This document shows, piece by piece, positions 53,643 to 62,906 of a stretch of DNA of 64,000 nt; the first letter of the stretch is position 1; every line of letters starts with the position of its first letter. The DNA is from BOG-908 sp963850605 (GTDB lineage: Bacteria; Pseudomonadota; Alphaproteobacteria; Acetobacterales; Acetobacteraceae), in the NCBI GenBank assembly GCA_963850605.1, contig CAWKLX010000006.1, forward strand, positions 372,001 to 436,000, read 5' to 3'. The notes below the pieces were generated by a model. The model was given only the letters and a program-made list of their open reading frames with translations, was not told where the DNA came from and ran no database searches. Made by a program: the position numbers and the translations under genes.

Positions 53643-53960
53643 TCAGGGCAGATCTTCGACAGCGGGCAGCGGCACGGTTTTTGGAGCGTCAGCCTCCGGA
53701 TGGGCGCGATACAGGGCGCGTGCCTCACCTGCGCCCGCCCGGCGCTCCGTCAAGCCCAGCACTTCCACGACACGCACGCCGGCATACAGCGGCAGCGTCA
53801 GCATGTCCCCAACCCGCACTTTGGCGTGGCGCTTGTCGGTGGCCTGGCGGTTGATGCGCACCAGCCCGCTGGCTGCCATCTCGGCGCAGGCGGTGCGCGT
53901 GGCGGCGAACCGGGCGCACCACAGCCACTTGTCCAGGCGCTGGGAATTCGACCCGCTCAA
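53643..53960 (-). CDS. S4-domain RNA-binding protein (Hsp15-like)
   Basis: The 105-residue protein has an S4 domain (QRLDKWLWCARFAATRTACA, then AASGLVRINRQ) like the Hsp15 heat-shock protein that binds stalled ribosomal RNA or tRNA. It begins with TTG inside the helicase stop codon (TTGA overlap), so the two are coupled. It fits the conserved helicase-S4-fdxA-carD order. Confidence 0.88.
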   Translation of the reverse strand: MSGSNSQRLDKWLWCARFAATRTACAEMAASGLVRINRQATDKRHAKVRVGDMLTLPLYAGVRVVEVLGLTERRAGAGEARALYRAHPEADAPKTVPLPAVEDLP

Positions 53961-56482
53961 CGCCGCAGATGAGCCAGCGCGGCAAAAGGATGGTCTGGCG
54001 GGGCCGCACGCGGGGCAAGGATGCTCGTCCGGCGTCGCCCGGACGCGATCATCGGTGGCGCCGGCGGGCCATAGGCGTCTGGGGGCAATGTGGGTGCCGG
54101 CAGCACGCGCATACCCAGGCCGCGCAGCACCGCGGGCAGCATGTCCGCGCGCAGCCCAAGACGTTGGGCGAGCTGGAACGGCAGCGGCGCCGGACGGCGG
54201 CGGGTGGCGGCGGCAAGCTCTGCGGCGACCCGTTCAGCTACATCGAGCCTGAGTAGCACTGGCCCCGCCGGCACCCATCCCTGTGCCACCAGAAAAGGAC
54301 GCGCTTCGTCGGGCGGCGCGATCGAGACCAGGCTGGGGTTTGGCAGGTCCGGTAGGAGGGTCCGCGCCTGCACGGCCCAGAGCAGGGCACGCAACCGCGC
54401 CGGGCGCGGCCGCAGCAACTCGGGCACGTAGAGCGCGAACCGGCCGGCGCGCACGCCAGCCGCGCGCAGGCGGCCACGCAGCTCCGGCTGGATGTCCTGC
54501 GAGTCGCCGGGACACACGCCGCCGCTCTCGAGCAGGCGGTGCAGCGGTCCGCGCAGGGCCGGATCGTGCTCCGTCCGCGCGGCCGCCCCGAACAGCGGCG
54601 CAAGCTCGCGGGCAATCAGGGCATCGGCCCAGCCCTGTATTCGAATACGGACTCGCTCGCGCTGCGGGCCGTCCAGAAACTCACTGTCCTGCACCTCTAC
54701 CGCCGGCCGCGTCAGATGTGCGCCTGGCCGCAGCCTGGCGATCGCCACGCCCTCCCAGGCGATCGCGCCCGGCGCCGTCCCGGCGAGCGCGAATGCAGTG
54801 TCGCCGGCACGCTCGAGCAGGCCAATCCGGCGCGGCATCTCCTGCCCCAGCGCGCGCCTGGCCGCCCGCAGCACAAGGCGTGTGTCTTCGGCCGCGTCCG
54901 GATCTGGCACGAACGTGAAGCCGGCGATGTGGCCCACCGAGTGCCCCTCGACCACTACTTCGCCGCGCGCGGTCACTGCCGAAAGAAGATCGCCGGAACC
55001 GGAGGCGCCCTCCAGCCGGCGCATCAGGTGGGCGGCGCGGCGATCGACAAAGCGCGCTGTCAGCCGCTCGTGCAGCACGTCCGACAGCCGGTCCTCGATC
55101 TCGCGGGCGCGGGCCTGCCAGGCGGTCGCGTCCGGCACCCAGTCGCCACGGGCGGCGATGAAGGACCAGACGCGCACGCCGGAGAGGCGGGCCATCAGGG
55201 TGTCGATGTCGCCTTCCGTGCTGGCGATCGCGGCGAACTGCTGGTCGAGCCATGAAGAATCGAGGAGCTTTCCCCGGGCCAGGGTGTCGTAGATGCGGGC
55301 GCAAAGCCGGACGTGGCTGTCATCGGTGATCTTTCGGAAGTCCGGCACCTGGCACGACTCCCACAGCAGCCGGACCTGGCGCCGGCCACGGGCCAGGCGG
55401 CGTATGTCGGGATCGCCGGTCAGGGCCGACAGGGTTTGCAGGTCGGCTGCCTCGTTGCCACGCACTAGGCCCGGGCGGGGCGGTGGCGCAGTCAGGCTGG
55501 CAAGCAGGCCGTCGACATGGGTGAAGTCCAAATCGTCGTTGCGCCAGAAAATCTCTTCGAGCGGCTCGAAAACGTGGTTCTCAACCGCCTCCACCAACTC
55601 GTCCGGAATGACGGGGCAGGTGGCTGTGGTGCCGAATGTGCCATCGCGCATGCCGCGACCGGCTCGCCCACCAATCTGGGCAATTTCGGGCGCGGTCAGC
55701 CGGCGCGGGCGATGGCCGTCAAACTTTTGCAAACCAGCGAAGGCCACATGGTTCACGTCCATGTTGAGGCCCATGCCGATCGCGTCGGTGGCGACCAGAA
55801 AATCGACCTCGCGGTCCTGGTATAACGCGACCTGCGCATTGCGGGTGCGCGGCGAGAGCCTGCCCATGACTACCGCGCACCCGCCGCGCCGCCGGCGGAT
55901 CAGCTCTGCAATGGCATAAACCTCGGAGGCGCTGAAGGCGACGATGGCGCTGCGCTGCGGCAGCCGCATCAGCTTTGCCGGCCCTGCGTAGGTCAGCTGC
56001 GACAGGCGGGGCCTCGTTTCGACTTCGGCCTGCGGCACGAGTCGCTGCAGGAGGGGGCGTATTGTCTCAGCGCCCAGGAACATCGTTTCCACCAAGCCGC
56101 GCGCATGCAGCAGACGGGATGTAAAAACGTGGCCACGGTCGGGGTCGGCGCAAAGCTGGATTTCGTCCACGGCGACGAACTCGACGCGGCGGTCCAGCGG
56201 CATGGCTTCGACGGTGCAGCTGAACCAGCGGGCGTCGGGCGGGACGATTTTTTCCTCGCCGGTGATCAGGGCGACATACCGGGCGCCCTTGGCCGCGACC
56301 ATCCGGTCGAAATTCTCGCGGGCGAGCAGGCGCAATGGAAAGCCGATAATGCCCGAGGCATGGCCGAGCAGCCGGGTGATCGCCAGATGCGTCTTTCCGG
56401 TGTTGGTGGGTCCAAGTACGGCTCGCACCCTAGCGGCGAACATCTCTGGGCCGGGGTGAGACGTGCCTGGCATTACCCACAT
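53957..56482 (-). CDS. SUV3-like DExH RNA helicase
   Basis: The 841-residue helicase has Walker A LGPTNTGKTHLAITRLLGHA, the box DEIQ in VAVDEIQLCADPDRG, the helicase C-terminal SKL-type motifs (VATDAIGMGLNMDVNHVAF, QIGGRAGRG), and a long unconserved C-terminal half. It resembles mitochondrial SUV3 and alphaproteobacterial relatives implicated in RNA turnover. ATG 56482 starts it with weak ribosome context. Confidence 0.92.
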   Translation of the reverse strand: MWVMPGTSHPGPEMFAARVRAVLGPTNTGKTHLAITRLLGHASGIIGFPLRLLARENFDRMVAAKGARYVALITGEEKIVPPDARWFSCTVEAMPLDRRVEFVAVDEIQLCADPDRGHVFTSRLLHARGLVETMFLGAETIRPLLQRLVPQAEVETRPRLSQLTYAGPAKLMRLPQRSAIVAFSASEVYAIAELIRRRRGGCAVVMGRLSPRTRNAQVALYQDREVDFLVATDAIGMGLNMDVNHVAFAGLQKFDGHRPRRLTAPEIAQIGGRAGRGMRDGTFGTTATCPVIPDELVEAVENHVFEPLEEIFWRNDDLDFTHVDGLLASLTAPPPRPGLVRGNEAADLQTLSALTGDPDIRRLARGRRQVRLLWESCQVPDFRKITDDSHVRLCARIYDTLARGKLLDSSWLDQQFAAIASTEGDIDTLMARLSGVRVWSFIAARGDWVPDATAWQARAREIEDRLSDVLHERLTARFVDRRAAHLMRRLEGASGSGDLLSAVTARGEVVVEGHSVGHIAGFTFVPDPDAAEDTRLVLRAARRALGQEMPRRIGLLERAGDTAFALAGTAPGAIAWEGVAIARLRPGAHLTRPAVEVQDSEFLDGPQRERVRIRIQGWADALIARELAPLFGAAARTEHDPALRGPLHRLLESGGVCPGDSQDIQPELRGRLRAAGVRAGRFALYVPELLRPRPARLRALLWAVQARTLLPDLPNPSLVSIAPPDEARPFLVAQGWVPAGPVLLRLDVAERVAAELAAATRRRPAPLPFQLAQRLGLRADMLPAVLRGLGMRVLPAPTLPPDAYGPPAPPMIASGRRRTSILAPRAAPPDHPFAALAHLRR

Positions 56483-57220
56483 GATTTTGCCGGTGCCCCG
56501 TTATTGCAAGACAGGGGACCGCGGCCCAGGGCTGACCGCGCTGCCTCCGCTCGGCGGCACACGTAGCCGTGATAGCGAATTTGTGATCCCGCGGCACGGC
56601 GGCAGTGGGGCTCGGTTTCACTAGCCAATATCGCCAGTCAGGTTGCCCCGCCCGCAATTAACTCGCCAAAAAATTGCAAAAAGCAGACGTTATTGCCGCG
56701 ATCGGATAGGAATGTAGTTGAAACCTGCAACATTATGGGATGCGGCTAGTTTGCCGGACAACCTTACAGGTTGTCTGCGAGTAACATTGAAGCTCAGCTG
56801 GAGCAGCAGGTCCCGCAGTTGCCGCTTCAATTCGTAGGTGTTTCTACCTAAGCCATTTTTGATACAATTTACACTTGCCATGGTGGCTTCGTTTCAGCTA
56901 TGGAAATGTTACAGACAGAGCATGGACTTGTGAGCCGAGGGTTGCGGCGGGATGGTTGCTACGAGCAATACGCATGTGTGAGCAGACTCGGAGCTTTGGA
57001 TAAAACCATGTCGGACGGAAACATTTCGTTGCACGGCGTCGCTTCAACAATAGTTCATGTTGCGTTTGGCAAACACATAACCATTATGCTGCACGACGCG
57101 AACGACTTTAGAACTTTCTTTGTCTTCTGCGGTTAAAACGGTCGCGATCCGACACGGGTTCGAGACTTAACGGTAATCCGCTTTCGCCATCATTGGCCAG
57201 CGGTATGAAAGGAAAAGACG
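56483..57220. other. Gene-poor, relatively AT-rich gap
   Basis: No supported gene lies in these 738 bases. Small open frames exist at 56690-56881 (reverse) and 56900-57136 (forward), but both have unusual composition for this genome, no ribosome site and no recognised domain. From about 56650 to 57130 the base composition is clearly lower in GC than around it, suggesting acquired or regulatory DNA. Confidence 0.5.
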
Positions 57221-57610
57221 ATGGCTGCTCAACAATCCGATCAGATGGTCGGCATTCTGCGGGATACCATCGTGGCGCTGGTGCGTCGCGATGGTCCGGA
57301 CCTCTCCGCACGCCAGCTTGGCGTGTTCCTGACCTGCTACCTTCAGGAAGGCGCGCACACCGTGCGCGGGCTGGCGGCCGATCTCAACGTGTCCAAGCCC
57401 GCGATCACCCGCGCGCTCGACCGTCTGGGCGAGCTCGACCTCGCGCGTCGCAAGGTCGACCCGATGGATCGTCGCAGCGTGCTCGTGCAGCGCACACTGA
57501 AGGGTGCGGCGTTCCTGCGCGACCTGCGCTCCATCATGAACGAGGCGACCAGCACGCAGCGCAAGGCGACTGCCGCTGAAGAGCGTCGCGCCAGCCGCGC
57601 TCACGCGTAA
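57221..57610 (+). CDS. MarR-family transcription regulator
   Basis: The 129-residue protein holds a winged-helix DNA-binding domain: VRGLAADLNVSKPAITRALD is the helix-turn-helix and the wing includes DPMDRRSVLVQRTLKG. Its ligand is unknown. AAGGAAAAG before ATG 57221 is a good ribosome site. It is convergent with a sugar-phosphate transferase gene and is preceded by an AT-rich gap that may hold its operators. Confidence 0.82.
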   Translation: MAAQQSDQMVGILRDTIVALVRRDGPDLSARQLGVFLTCYLQEGAHTVRGLAADLNVSKPAITRALDRLGELDLARRKVDPMDRRSVLVQRTLKGAAFLRDLRSIMNEATSTQRKATAAEERRASRAHA

Positions 57611-57652
57611 CGCATCACAGCCGCCTCCGGGGCGAGTTCTCCGGGGGCGGTC

Positions 57653-58696
57653 TCACCAATGTTCAATTCCCGCGCGTCGCGCACGCGTGGCGACGTAACC
57701 GAGCCACGCAATTTGCGGTGCGAGCACCGCCACCGCGAGGGCCGGTTTCCACGCACTGGCCGATAACGCGAATACAAAGCAGCACACCCCGCCCCAGACC
57801 ACCATCGCCCAGTGCACCAGGGTAACCGCCCAGGCGGCCATGCCACTCCGTTGCGCCATCTGATAGAGATGGCTGCGATGCGCCTGGGTGATCCGCTCGC
57901 CCGCCAGCGCGCGGCGCGCCAGGGTGAAAACAACGTCGAACCATACGCCGGCCAGCAGCATCGGCACCAGCAGCACCGACAGTGTTTGGGCCCCGAAGCC
58001 CGCCGCCAGCACACCCAGGATCGCCAGCACGAACCCGGAAAACTGGCTGCCGACATCGCCCATGAAGATGCGTGCGCGGGGGAAATTGAACGGCAGGAAA
58101 CCTGCGATACCCGCCGCCAGCAGCATTGCCGACACATGCGTGAAGAAGTCACCCTGAACCCAGGCAATGGCGGCCAGGATCACGCAGGCAATTGCCACCG
58201 ACCCGCTCGCTAACCCGTTCAGGCCGTCGATAAAATTGACCGCGTTTGTCGCGAACACAATCCACGCCGCGGTCAGCGGTATGCCCCAAATCCCCAAATC
58301 GATCGCGCCGACCGATGGCAGGTGCAGTACCCGCAATCGGATACCGCAGGCGATGGCGATCAGCGCGGCGGCAAGCTGGGCGGCCAGCTTGATGGCGAAC
58401 GAAAAATTGTTCGTGTCGTCGGCGTATGAGATAGCGGCTATCCCGACCGAGGCCGCAATCAAACCCAAGAAAGGCGTTTGCGGCAACCGGGCCTGGCCGG
58501 CGCCGACATAAAGGATCGCAAGGCCCAGCACGAAAGCGCTTGCGATACCGACGCCGCCACCCTTCGGGGTAGGCTGGGTATGGGAGCTGCGCGCGCCCGG
58601 GTGGTCCAGCGTCCCGACACGGATCATGGCGCGCACGATCACCGCCGAGACAAGGGCCAGCACGACGGCCAGCAGAAGGTGCGCCTCCAACCTCAC
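57653..58696 (-). CDS. MraY/WecA-family undecaprenyl-phosphate sugar-1-phosphate transferase
   Basis: The 347-residue polytopic enzyme shows PTPKGGGVGIASAFVLGLAI, the catalytic Asp pair of the family in SYADDTNNFSFAIKLAAQLA, and FATNAVNFIDGLNGLASG with the conserved NxxNxxDG. It would start a lipid-linked sugar chain such as O-antigen or EPS. Because dehydratase and aminotransferase genes diverge just upstream, the sugar is probably an amino or deoxy sugar. Start GTG 58696 is uncertain. Confidence 0.9.
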   Translation of the reverse strand: MRLEAHLLLAVVLALVSAVIVRAMIRVGTLDHPGARSSHTQPTPKGGGVGIASAFVLGLAILYVGAGQARLPQTPFLGLIAASVGIAAISYADDTNNFSFAIKLAAQLAAALIAIACGIRLRVLHLPSVGAIDLGIWGIPLTAAWIVFATNAVNFIDGLNGLASGSVAIACVILAAIAWVQGDFFTHVSAMLLAAGIAGFLPFNFPRARIFMGDVGSQFSGFVLAILGVLAAGFGAQTLSVLLVPMLLAGVWFDVVFTLARRALAGERITQAHRSHLYQMAQRSGMAAWAVTLVHWAMVVWGGVCCFVFALSASAWKPALAVAVLAPQIAWLGYVATRARRAGIEHW

Positions 58697-58808
58697 CTGA
58701 TCGCTGGACCTGTATGCATGGCGCGCCTTGTGGCCCAGGGCCGGCCCTGCTGCCTATCCCCGAGGCAGCGCATTTCGCGCCGGTCGTTCGGTTGCTATAT
58801 GCGGAACG

Positions 58809-60716
58809 GTGAGGTCCTTCCGCCGTTCCGCCAACCGGATACTTGTCAATGTGATGCTGGACGGTGCGCTGGCCGCGGCCGCCGCTCCGCTGGCGCGCTG
58901 GATTGCCGACCCGCGCGGCGGCCTGCTGCACCCGCTCTGGTTCCTGGCCGGTGGCGGCATCACGCTGCTGCTGGGTGGCGTGCCGTTCCGTCTGTCGCAG
59001 CAATACTGGCGATTTGCCGGCTTGTCCGACTTGGTGGGCGTGATGGGCGGCAGCATCGTGTCGGCTGGACTGTTCGCACTCCTGCTGGTGGTCACCGGGT
59101 TCCATCTGCCCACCGTCACCTATCCGATCGTGCACGCGCTGACGCTGATGGTGCTGCTGGGCGCCCCCCGCCTGCTCTACCGCCTCTACCGCGTGCGGCC
59201 GCGCCGCGCCGGCGAGGATGGGGCCGTCCAATCCGTCATCCTGGTGGGCGCAGGGGACGCGGCCGATGCGTTCATCCGGGCGACCGGCACCCACGGCTCT
59301 GGGCTGCGCGTCGCCGGCCTGCTCGCCTTGTCGGATCGCCAGGCCGGGCGGCGCATGCACAGCCTCCCCATACTGGGCACGGCCGCCGAGGCGGACCAGG
59401 TTTTTGTCAAATTGGCCAAGCAGGGCCGGATGCCCTCCGCGCTGGTCGTGACCGAACCGGAGTTCTTGGGTGCACCACTGGCCGCCCTGATAGCCAAGGC
59501 CGAGGCGGCCGGCATTCCGGTGCGCCGGGCGCCGCGGCCCACCGTTCTGACTTCCGCCGAACGGATCGAGCTGCGGCCGATTGCCATCGAGGATCTTCTG
59601 CTCCGGCCGCAGGTGTCGCTCGACCGCGCCGGCATGGCGCAGCTGGTGGAGGGGCGTCGCGTGCTGGTCACCGGCGCTGGCGGCAGCATCGGCGCCGAAC
59701 TCGCGCGCCAGCTGGCCGGCTGGCGCCCGGCCTGCCTCGTCCTGCTCGATCAGAGCGAGTATGCGTTGTGGCAGATCGATCTCGAGATTTCCGAGATTGC
59801 GCCCGACGTGAGGCGCCATGCGGTGATCGCCGACATACGCGAGGCCAGGCGCATCAAGACGGTGTTCGAGGCGGAGGCGCCCGAGCTGATTTTCCATGCC
59901 GCCGCCCTGAAGCACGTGCCGATGGTCGAAGCCAATCCGCTGGAAGGCCTGCTGACCAATGCCTGCGGTACGCGCGTGGTGGCCGACGCGGCGCGGGCCT
60001 GCGGGGCCAACGCGATGGTGTTGATCAGCACCGACAAGGCGGTCAACCCGACAAGCCTGATGGGCGCCAGCAAGCGGGTGGCCGAGATGTATTGCCAGGC
60101 GCTCGACATCGAGGCGCGTGCCAACGGCGCGGGGCTGCGCTGCGTCACGGTCCGCTTCGGCAACGTGCTGGGCAGCACCGGCAGCGTGGTGCCGCTGTTC
60201 CGCCGCCAGTTGGAGCGAGGCGGTCCGCTGACCATCACCCACCCCGACATGCAACGCTATTTCATGACGGTGCGCGAGGCGGTCAGCCTGGTGCTGCAGG
60301 CCACCGTGGTCGGTACGATGCAGGATATGCTTCCGGGCCTGCAAGCGGCCGACCGCCGCCAGGGCGGCATTTTCGTGCTCGACATGGGCGAACCGGTGCG
60401 CATCGTCGATCTGGCGCGCCAGATGATCCGGCTGGCCGGACTGCGGCCCGAGCAGGATGTGGCGATCGAGTACACCGGCCTTCGCCCTGGCGAGAAATTG
60501 TTTGAAGAGCTGTTTCACGGCCGGGAGCCGCCGGTGCCCACGGGCCATCCAGGGCTGCTGATGGCCGCGCCCCGCACCGCCGACGCAGCATCCGTGGGCG
60601 CCGCGATCGACGAGATTTCTACCTTGTGCCGCGCCGGCGACCTGCGCGTGCTCGACCGCGTTTTCGCGCTCGTTCCTGAACTGGTGCGTGCGCCCGCTTT
60701 GGAACCTGTCACATGA
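58809..60716 (+). CDS. Membrane sugar-nucleotide 4,6-dehydratase (WbpM/PglF-like)
   Basis: The 635-residue protein has four N-terminal membrane helices and a C-terminal Rossmann domain with VTGAGGSIGAELARQLAGW and the active-site STDKAVNPTSLMGASKRVAE, where Met replaces the usual Tyr as in this family. It would act on UDP-GlcNAc (or a similar sugar) for surface glycans. The GTG at 58809 keeps RSANRILVNV and the first helix; no site is ideal. It overlaps the following aminotransferase gene by four bases. Confidence 0.9.
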   Translation: MRSFRRSANRILVNVMLDGALAAAAAPLARWIADPRGGLLHPLWFLAGGGITLLLGGVPFRLSQQYWRFAGLSDLVGVMGGSIVSAGLFALLLVVTGFHLPTVTYPIVHALTLMVLLGAPRLLYRLYRVRPRRAGEDGAVQSVILVGAGDAADAFIRATGTHGSGLRVAGLLALSDRQAGRRMHSLPILGTAAEADQVFVKLAKQGRMPSALVVTEPEFLGAPLAALIAKAEAAGIPVRRAPRPTVLTSAERIELRPIAIEDLLLRPQVSLDRAGMAQLVEGRRVLVTGAGGSIGAELARQLAGWRPACLVLLDQSEYALWQIDLEISEIAPDVRRHAVIADIREARRIKTVFEAEAPELIFHAAALKHVPMVEANPLEGLLTNACGTRVVADAARACGANAMVLISTDKAVNPTSLMGASKRVAEMYCQALDIEARANGAGLRCVTVRFGNVLGSTGSVVPLFRRQLERGGPLTITHPDMQRYFMTVREAVSLVLQATVVGTMQDMLPGLQAADRRQGGIFVLDMGEPVRIVDLARQMIRLAGLRPEQDVAIEYTGLRPGEKLFEELFHGREPPVPTGHPGLLMAAPRTADAASVGAAIDEISTLCRAGDLRVLDRVFALVPELVRAPALEPVT

Positions 60717-61858
60717 CCCAGCCGATCGCCTTTCTCGACCTGCCGGCACAGCAAATACGCCTGGGTCCCGGCCTGCGCGCCCGCCTTGATGCCGTGCTGT
60801 CGAAATGCCAGTTCGTGCTGGGGCCTGAGGTAGCCGAACTGGAGCAGCGCCTCGCCGATTACGCCGGTGCAGCGCACTGCGTGACGGTCAGCAGCGGCAC
60901 GGACGCCTTGCAGATCGCCATGATGGCCGAAGACATAGGCCGCGGCCACGCCGTGTTTCTGCCCGGCTTCACCTATACGGCCACCGCCGAGGTTCCGCTG
61001 GTGCTCGGGGCCACCCCGATCTTCGTTGATGTCGATCCCCGCACCTTCCAGATCGACCCCGCGGACCTGGAGCGGCGGATCGCCTCGGTCGAGGCCGAGG
61101 GCGTGCTGCGGCCACGCGCGATCGTGGGGGTCGATCTGTTCGGCCAGCCCGCGCCGTGGCCGGCGTTGCGAGATATAGCGGCGCGCAAAAACATGTATCT
61201 GCTGGACGACTGCGCCCAAAGCTTTGGCGCTTCGCTGGCCGGCCGTAGACTGGGCCGGGAGGCGGACACTGCCGTCAGTTTTTTCCCCAGCAAGCCCTTG
61301 GGCGCCTATGGCGATGGCGGCGCGCTGCTGACGGAAAGCGCTGAGCGTGCCGCGCTTTACCGCTCACTGCGCACCCATGGCGAGGGGACCACGCGCTACG
61401 AGGTGTTGCGCACCGGCATGAACGGAAGGCTGGACACGCTGCAGGCGGCCGTGCTGCTGGCCAAACTGGACGTGTTCGATGGAGAATTGGCCACCAGAGA
61501 GCGTATCGCATCGCTCTATGACGAGGGATTGGCCGGCCACGTCACCACGCCGAGGCGCGTTGCCGACAGCGCCAGTGCCTGGGCGATCTATGCCATCCTG
61601 CTCCCGGACGGTGCCTTGCGCGACCGGGTGCAGGCCGAATTGCGCGCCGAGGGCGTGCCGACCGCCATCTACTATCCGCGCCCTTTGCACCACCAGCCGG
61701 CCTATGCGCCGCACCATCGCGGCAGCGCGCTGCCGGTCGCCGAGGACATCTCGACGCGCATCCTGGCACTCCCGATCCATCCCGACCTGACCGACGAACA
61801 GGTGCAACGCGTGATCGAGGCGGTGCGCCAGGCAACCACCGCCTTCCTGTCAGGTTGA
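60713..61858 (+). CDS. DegT/DnrJ/EryC1/StrS sugar aminotransferase
   Basis: The 381-residue PLP enzyme (ATGA overlap with the dehydratase) shows VTVSSGTDALQIAMMAED and the cofactor lysine in VSFFPSKPLGAYGDGGAL. It would transaminate the 4-keto sugar made by the upstream enzyme, giving a 4-amino sugar as in bacillosamine-like or viosamine-like pathways. The exact product is not readable. Confidence 0.92.
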   Translation: MTQPIAFLDLPAQQIRLGPGLRARLDAVLSKCQFVLGPEVAELEQRLADYAGAAHCVTVSSGTDALQIAMMAEDIGRGHAVFLPGFTYTATAEVPLVLGATPIFVDVDPRTFQIDPADLERRIASVEAEGVLRPRAIVGVDLFGQPAPWPALRDIAARKNMYLLDDCAQSFGASLAGRRLGREADTAVSFFPSKPLGAYGDGGALLTESAERAALYRSLRTHGEGTTRYEVLRTGMNGRLDTLQAAVLLAKLDVFDGELATRERIASLYDEGLAGHVTTPRRVADSASAWAIYAILLPDGALRDRVQAELRAEGVPTAIYYPRPLHHQPAYAPHHRGSALPVAEDISTRILALPIHPDLTDEQVQRVIEAVRQATTAFLSG

Positions 61859-61881
61859 TCGCCTGGGAAACGGAGGGCATC

Positions 61882-62070
61882 ATGTCAGACGGCAAAAAGA
61901 GCGACGGCAACCCGGATCTGGCCGATAAGGCGACCGCCACCGAACATGGCGTGCCGAAAGGCGCCGCTACCGAGGACAGTCCCGGTGGCTATGGCGGCAC
62001 CGACCGGCTGCAGAGCGAGGCGGCGCCGCTGCACCCGGAGGCCGGACGCGATCAGGCCAAGGATATCTGA
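61882..62070 (+). CDS. Small hydrophilic protein of unknown function
   Basis: This 62-residue protein starts at ATG 61882 with GGAGG upstream and is rich in Asp, Gly, Lys and Glu (MSDGKKSDGNPDLADKATA). No cysteine or domain is seen; it may be disordered. It lies 23 bases after the aminotransferase. Confidence 0.6.
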   Translation: MSDGKKSDGNPDLADKATATEHGVPKGAATEDSPGGYGGTDRLQSEAAPLHPEAGRDQAKDI

Positions 62071-62234
62071 TCCTCTCCTCGCAGGCTTTCGGGCGGGCCG
62101 GCGTCACCACATCGGGCAGGATCTTGGCCACCAGCCGCGCCAACACGGCGCCGGATTGTTCCGGCACAGAGCCGGGGGGATGTCGAACGAGGCATCGGCG
62201 TGTGTGCGTGGGCTTGTTGACCACCATCACACTT

Positions 62235-62309
62235 GAGCATCATCCGATCGAACGGGATCGTTCGGTCGGATAAAGATACTCGCCAAAACAATAAACCAGA
62301 GCTTGGTCC
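62235..62309 (-). repeat. Dispersed ~75-base repeat, copy B
   Basis: Reverse complement of copy A near 49.6 kb with few differences, including the same 13-base-stem palindrome (CCGATCGAACG / CGTTCGGTCGG) and the TTTATCC and GGACCAA words. It lies in a gap of 311 bases (62071-62381) between a small-protein gene and a MAPEG gene. The remainder of that gap (62071-62234) shows a possible coding remnant on the reverse strand (short frame with PEQSGAVLARLVAKILP) but no supported gene. Confidence 0.8.
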
Positions 62310-62381
62310 GGGAGCCGATGCGAAGGGATCTGCTCCAGCAAATCGGCGATCAACAGGCAGGCAAGACGCGTCGCAGCCTGG

Positions 62382-62792
62382 TCAAAGCAGCACGCTCACG
62401 ATAGCGGCCAGGCTGGCGACCAGCAGCACCAGCAGCGTGCCGACAAATCCGCCGGCGCGGAACGGGTTGGGTGGCTTCATGATCATGCCCACCGGGTGGG
62501 CCAGCCGCGCCAGCACCAGCACGGCCGCCAGCAATTTGACGAGCAGCGTGGGACCGGAGCGCATTTCCAGCCCACCGATCAGCAGAAGGCAGAGCGGCAC
62601 ATACTCGGAGAAATTCGCGTGGCTGCGGACGTTGACCAGCAAGCCGTCGCCTTCGCCGGAAGCGCTACCGTCGCCGATCATGACCCGGCCGGCAATCCGG
62701 CCCCGCACCACGCGCACGCTGAGCACAACGAAAATCAACCCGAGCAGGCCAGTGGCGGCGAGAGTGACAACGGGTAGGTGAATGAGGATCAC
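62382..62792 (-). CDS. MAPEG-family membrane protein
   Basis: The 136-residue protein has about four membrane helices (VVTLAATGLLGLIFVVLSV, VPLCLLLIGGLE, LLVKLLAAVLVLARLAHPVG, GTLLVLLVASLAAIVSVLL) and MAPEG-type features: VRSHANFSEYVPLCLLL and RLAHPVGMIM. The family covers membrane proteins linked to glutathione and eicosanoid metabolism; bacterial roles are mostly unknown. Start GTG 62792 has GGAG seven bases upstream. Confidence 0.82.
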   Translation of the reverse strand: MILIHLPVVTLAATGLLGLIFVVLSVRVVRGRIAGRVMIGDGSASGEGDGLLVNVRSHANFSEYVPLCLLLIGGLEMRSGPTLLVKLLAAVLVLARLAHPVGMIMKPPNPFRAGGFVGTLLVLLVASLAAIVSVLL

Positions 62793-62906
62793 GTTCGGTC
62801 TCCGACGCTTCCCGAATAGGTCACCCATGCCGGGCCGACAAGCTGGCGCTGGTCAGGGCATCGCTGCAGGTGTAAATCGAAGCAGCGTAGTATGGATTGA
62901 CATGTC

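Noticed and set aside
56690..57136. Two small frames in the AT-rich gap
   Set aside because: Composition unlike the genome's genes and no ribosome site or domain.
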